DNA of 64,000 nucleotides from Ochrobactrum sp. RH2CCR150 (GTDB lineage Bacteria; Pseudomonadota; Alphaproteobacteria; Rhizobiales; Rhizobiaceae), in contig JACGXE010000003.1 in NCBI GenBank assembly GCA_014138095.1, positions 62,001 to 126,000 on the forward strand, in the 5' to 3' direction. The translations under genes and the position numbers were made by a program. This document shows, piece after piece, positions 63,312-64,000 of the stretch. Below the pieces are notes generated by a model that was not told the DNA's origin, did not search any database, and saw only the letters and a list, made by a program, of their open reading frames with translations. Each line of letters starts with the position of its first letter. The stretch's first letter is position 1.

Positions 63312-64000
63312 TGGCAGTGCGCCCCGACTACGACATAGGTGTTCTGGATTTAACCTCCGGCAGCGCGAACTTCACCACGACCGGTTCAGCGCTCAAGACG
63401 GCAGCTGTACAGGCTGGTGACGCCATTATCGCGCCTTCCGGTCATGTCCTGATTATCGCGTCCATCACCGGCCAGAATAGCGGCACTATGTTTCTGCCTT
63501 GCCCAGCAGCGGCAGCAGGAAGCGGCCTAGCGCTTCGTATCCGCTTCCAGCCAGACGGCAGCCGGTCAGGGTGCGGTTCGCAATTTGATCGATCTGTTGT
63601 CCAGCGGGAATGTTGAAGCGTTTGCCGCTCTTGTCGGCTCCGCAGGACTGGTCCCTATCTTTACCGGCGTCGGCACGATGGATTTGGCCGACCCGGCCAC
63701 ATTTGGCATTCAAGACCCGAATGACAGTCTGGGCAAGTTGGCGGCGCTGACGCTGGCAGCACGTCAGATTTTGCAGACGGATGCAGCGGGCGCACTTAAA
63801 CAGATCGCGCTCGCGGCAAACAAAGCACTTGTCACGGACGCCAATGGCGATGTAGCGCCGATTGATATCGGAACGCTTGGGCGTGCATTGTTGGCCTTGG
63901 CAACCGGAACCACTGACCAGTACTTGCAAGGCGATGGCACCTTGCAGGCCAAATCGGGCCTGCCAATCAGCACCGCAGTACAGACGGCACTTAACGCGAA
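63311..64000 (+). pseudogene. Phage tail-type structural protein, frameshifted and cut by the window edge
   Basis: The first frame (MAVRPDYDIGVLDLTSG) reads a typical beta-rich virion protein up to about codon 85, then loses phage character and stops at 63616. From about 63564 a second frame runs open to the window edge with credible protein (VRNLIDLLSSGNVEAFAAL, LGKLAALTLAARQILQTD, QYLQGDGT). A deletion of two bases or an insertion of one base near 63564-63570 explains this. Alternatively a programmed shift joins them. Confidence 0.6.

Larger units (their letters stand above)
56906..64000. mobile_element. Prophage, left part, partly decayed, extends past the window
   Basis: From the tRNA-Arg 3' end to the right edge, the genes are an integrase (with an in-frame stop), an excisionase-like gene, phage hypotheticals, a truncated HNH gene, a block of small genes on the minus strand, then plus-strand terminase remnants, a DUF6950-like protein and a frameshifted tail-type protein. 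The right end and attR are not seen. Portal, head and most tail genes expected after the terminase are missing between 62.3 and 62.6 kb, so a large deletion has occurred. Confidence 0.88.

Noticed and set aside
1..64000. CRISPR array or restriction-modification, retron or toxin-antitoxin system
   Set aside because: No regularly spaced direct repeats were seen, and no cas, methyltransferase-nuclease, reverse transcriptase or recognisable toxin-antitoxin pair is present. The only DNA methylase-like enzymes are rRNA methyltransferases.

Overview
The window is chromosomal DNA of an alphaproteobacterium of the Brucella/Ochrobactrum group, most like Brucella (Ochrobactrum) anthropi or a close relative. 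Three things point there: an Omp25-type outer membrane protein (36885-37526), a chromosomal class C beta-lactamase of the OCH type divergent from ampR (37614-39890), and rhizobial gene orders such as lptF-lptG-lptD-surA-pdxA-rsmA and perM-hdaA. Species level is inferred from memory of these families, not from a search.

Regions. 1-9.8 kb: the end of era, recO, a convergent phosphatase/HD/YgfZ operon, a dihydroorotase-type amidohydrolase, a hydrolase plus GlxA-type regulator pair, and small housekeeping genes (Nudix, SRAP, cupin). 9.9-16.8 kb: cysS preceded by a probable leaderless leader peptide, a GFA protein, cimA, rarD and a large M23-domain protein. 16.8-24.7 kb: a long minus-strand operon for LPS transport (LptF, LptG, LptD), a SurA-like chaperone, PdxA and RsmA. 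25-36.5 kb: pepA, holC, two small membrane proteins, an ABC-F ATPase, a DinB-like protein, ndk, a META-domain protein, then moaE, moaD, pgsA, uvrC and a short-chain reductase on the minus strand. 36.9-43.8 kb: omp25, ampR/blaOCH, a GST, a secreted RNase T2, RlmJ and a DMT exporter. 43.8-46.5 kb: a molybdopterin oxidoreductase bracketed by two oppositely oriented copies of a small dispersed repeat. 46.5-55.9 kb: a DUF992 protein behind a perfect CtrA-type site, purN-purM, perM-hdaA-epimerase, an SH3 protein, several very small genes and an L-lactate permease with a GntR-type palindrome upstream.

56.2 kb to the end: tRNA-Pro(UGG), an NDUFS4-like complex I accessory gene and tRNA-Arg(UCU). Just after the tRNA-Arg 3' end lies a prophage that runs off the right edge. 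Several of its genes are damaged. The integrase has one in-frame TGA, an HNH nuclease lacks its N-terminal half, the small terminase subunit is fused in frame to the tail end of the large subunit, and a tail-type protein is frameshifted. Between the integration and packaging modules is a block of small minus-strand genes (59.8-62.0 kb) with strong ribosome binding sites. It includes a DUF883 protein, two membrane peptides of 30 and 34 residues, a small cysteine-containing secreted protein and a two-helix membrane protein. This block looks maintained although neighbouring phage genes are decayed.

The observations most worth following are the cysS leader peptide, the small-gene block of the decaying prophage, the terminase fusion, three CtrA-type sites, the MITE-like repeat pair, and two enzymes with a substituted metal-ligand position (dihydroorotase Gln62, M23 protein Tyr524).
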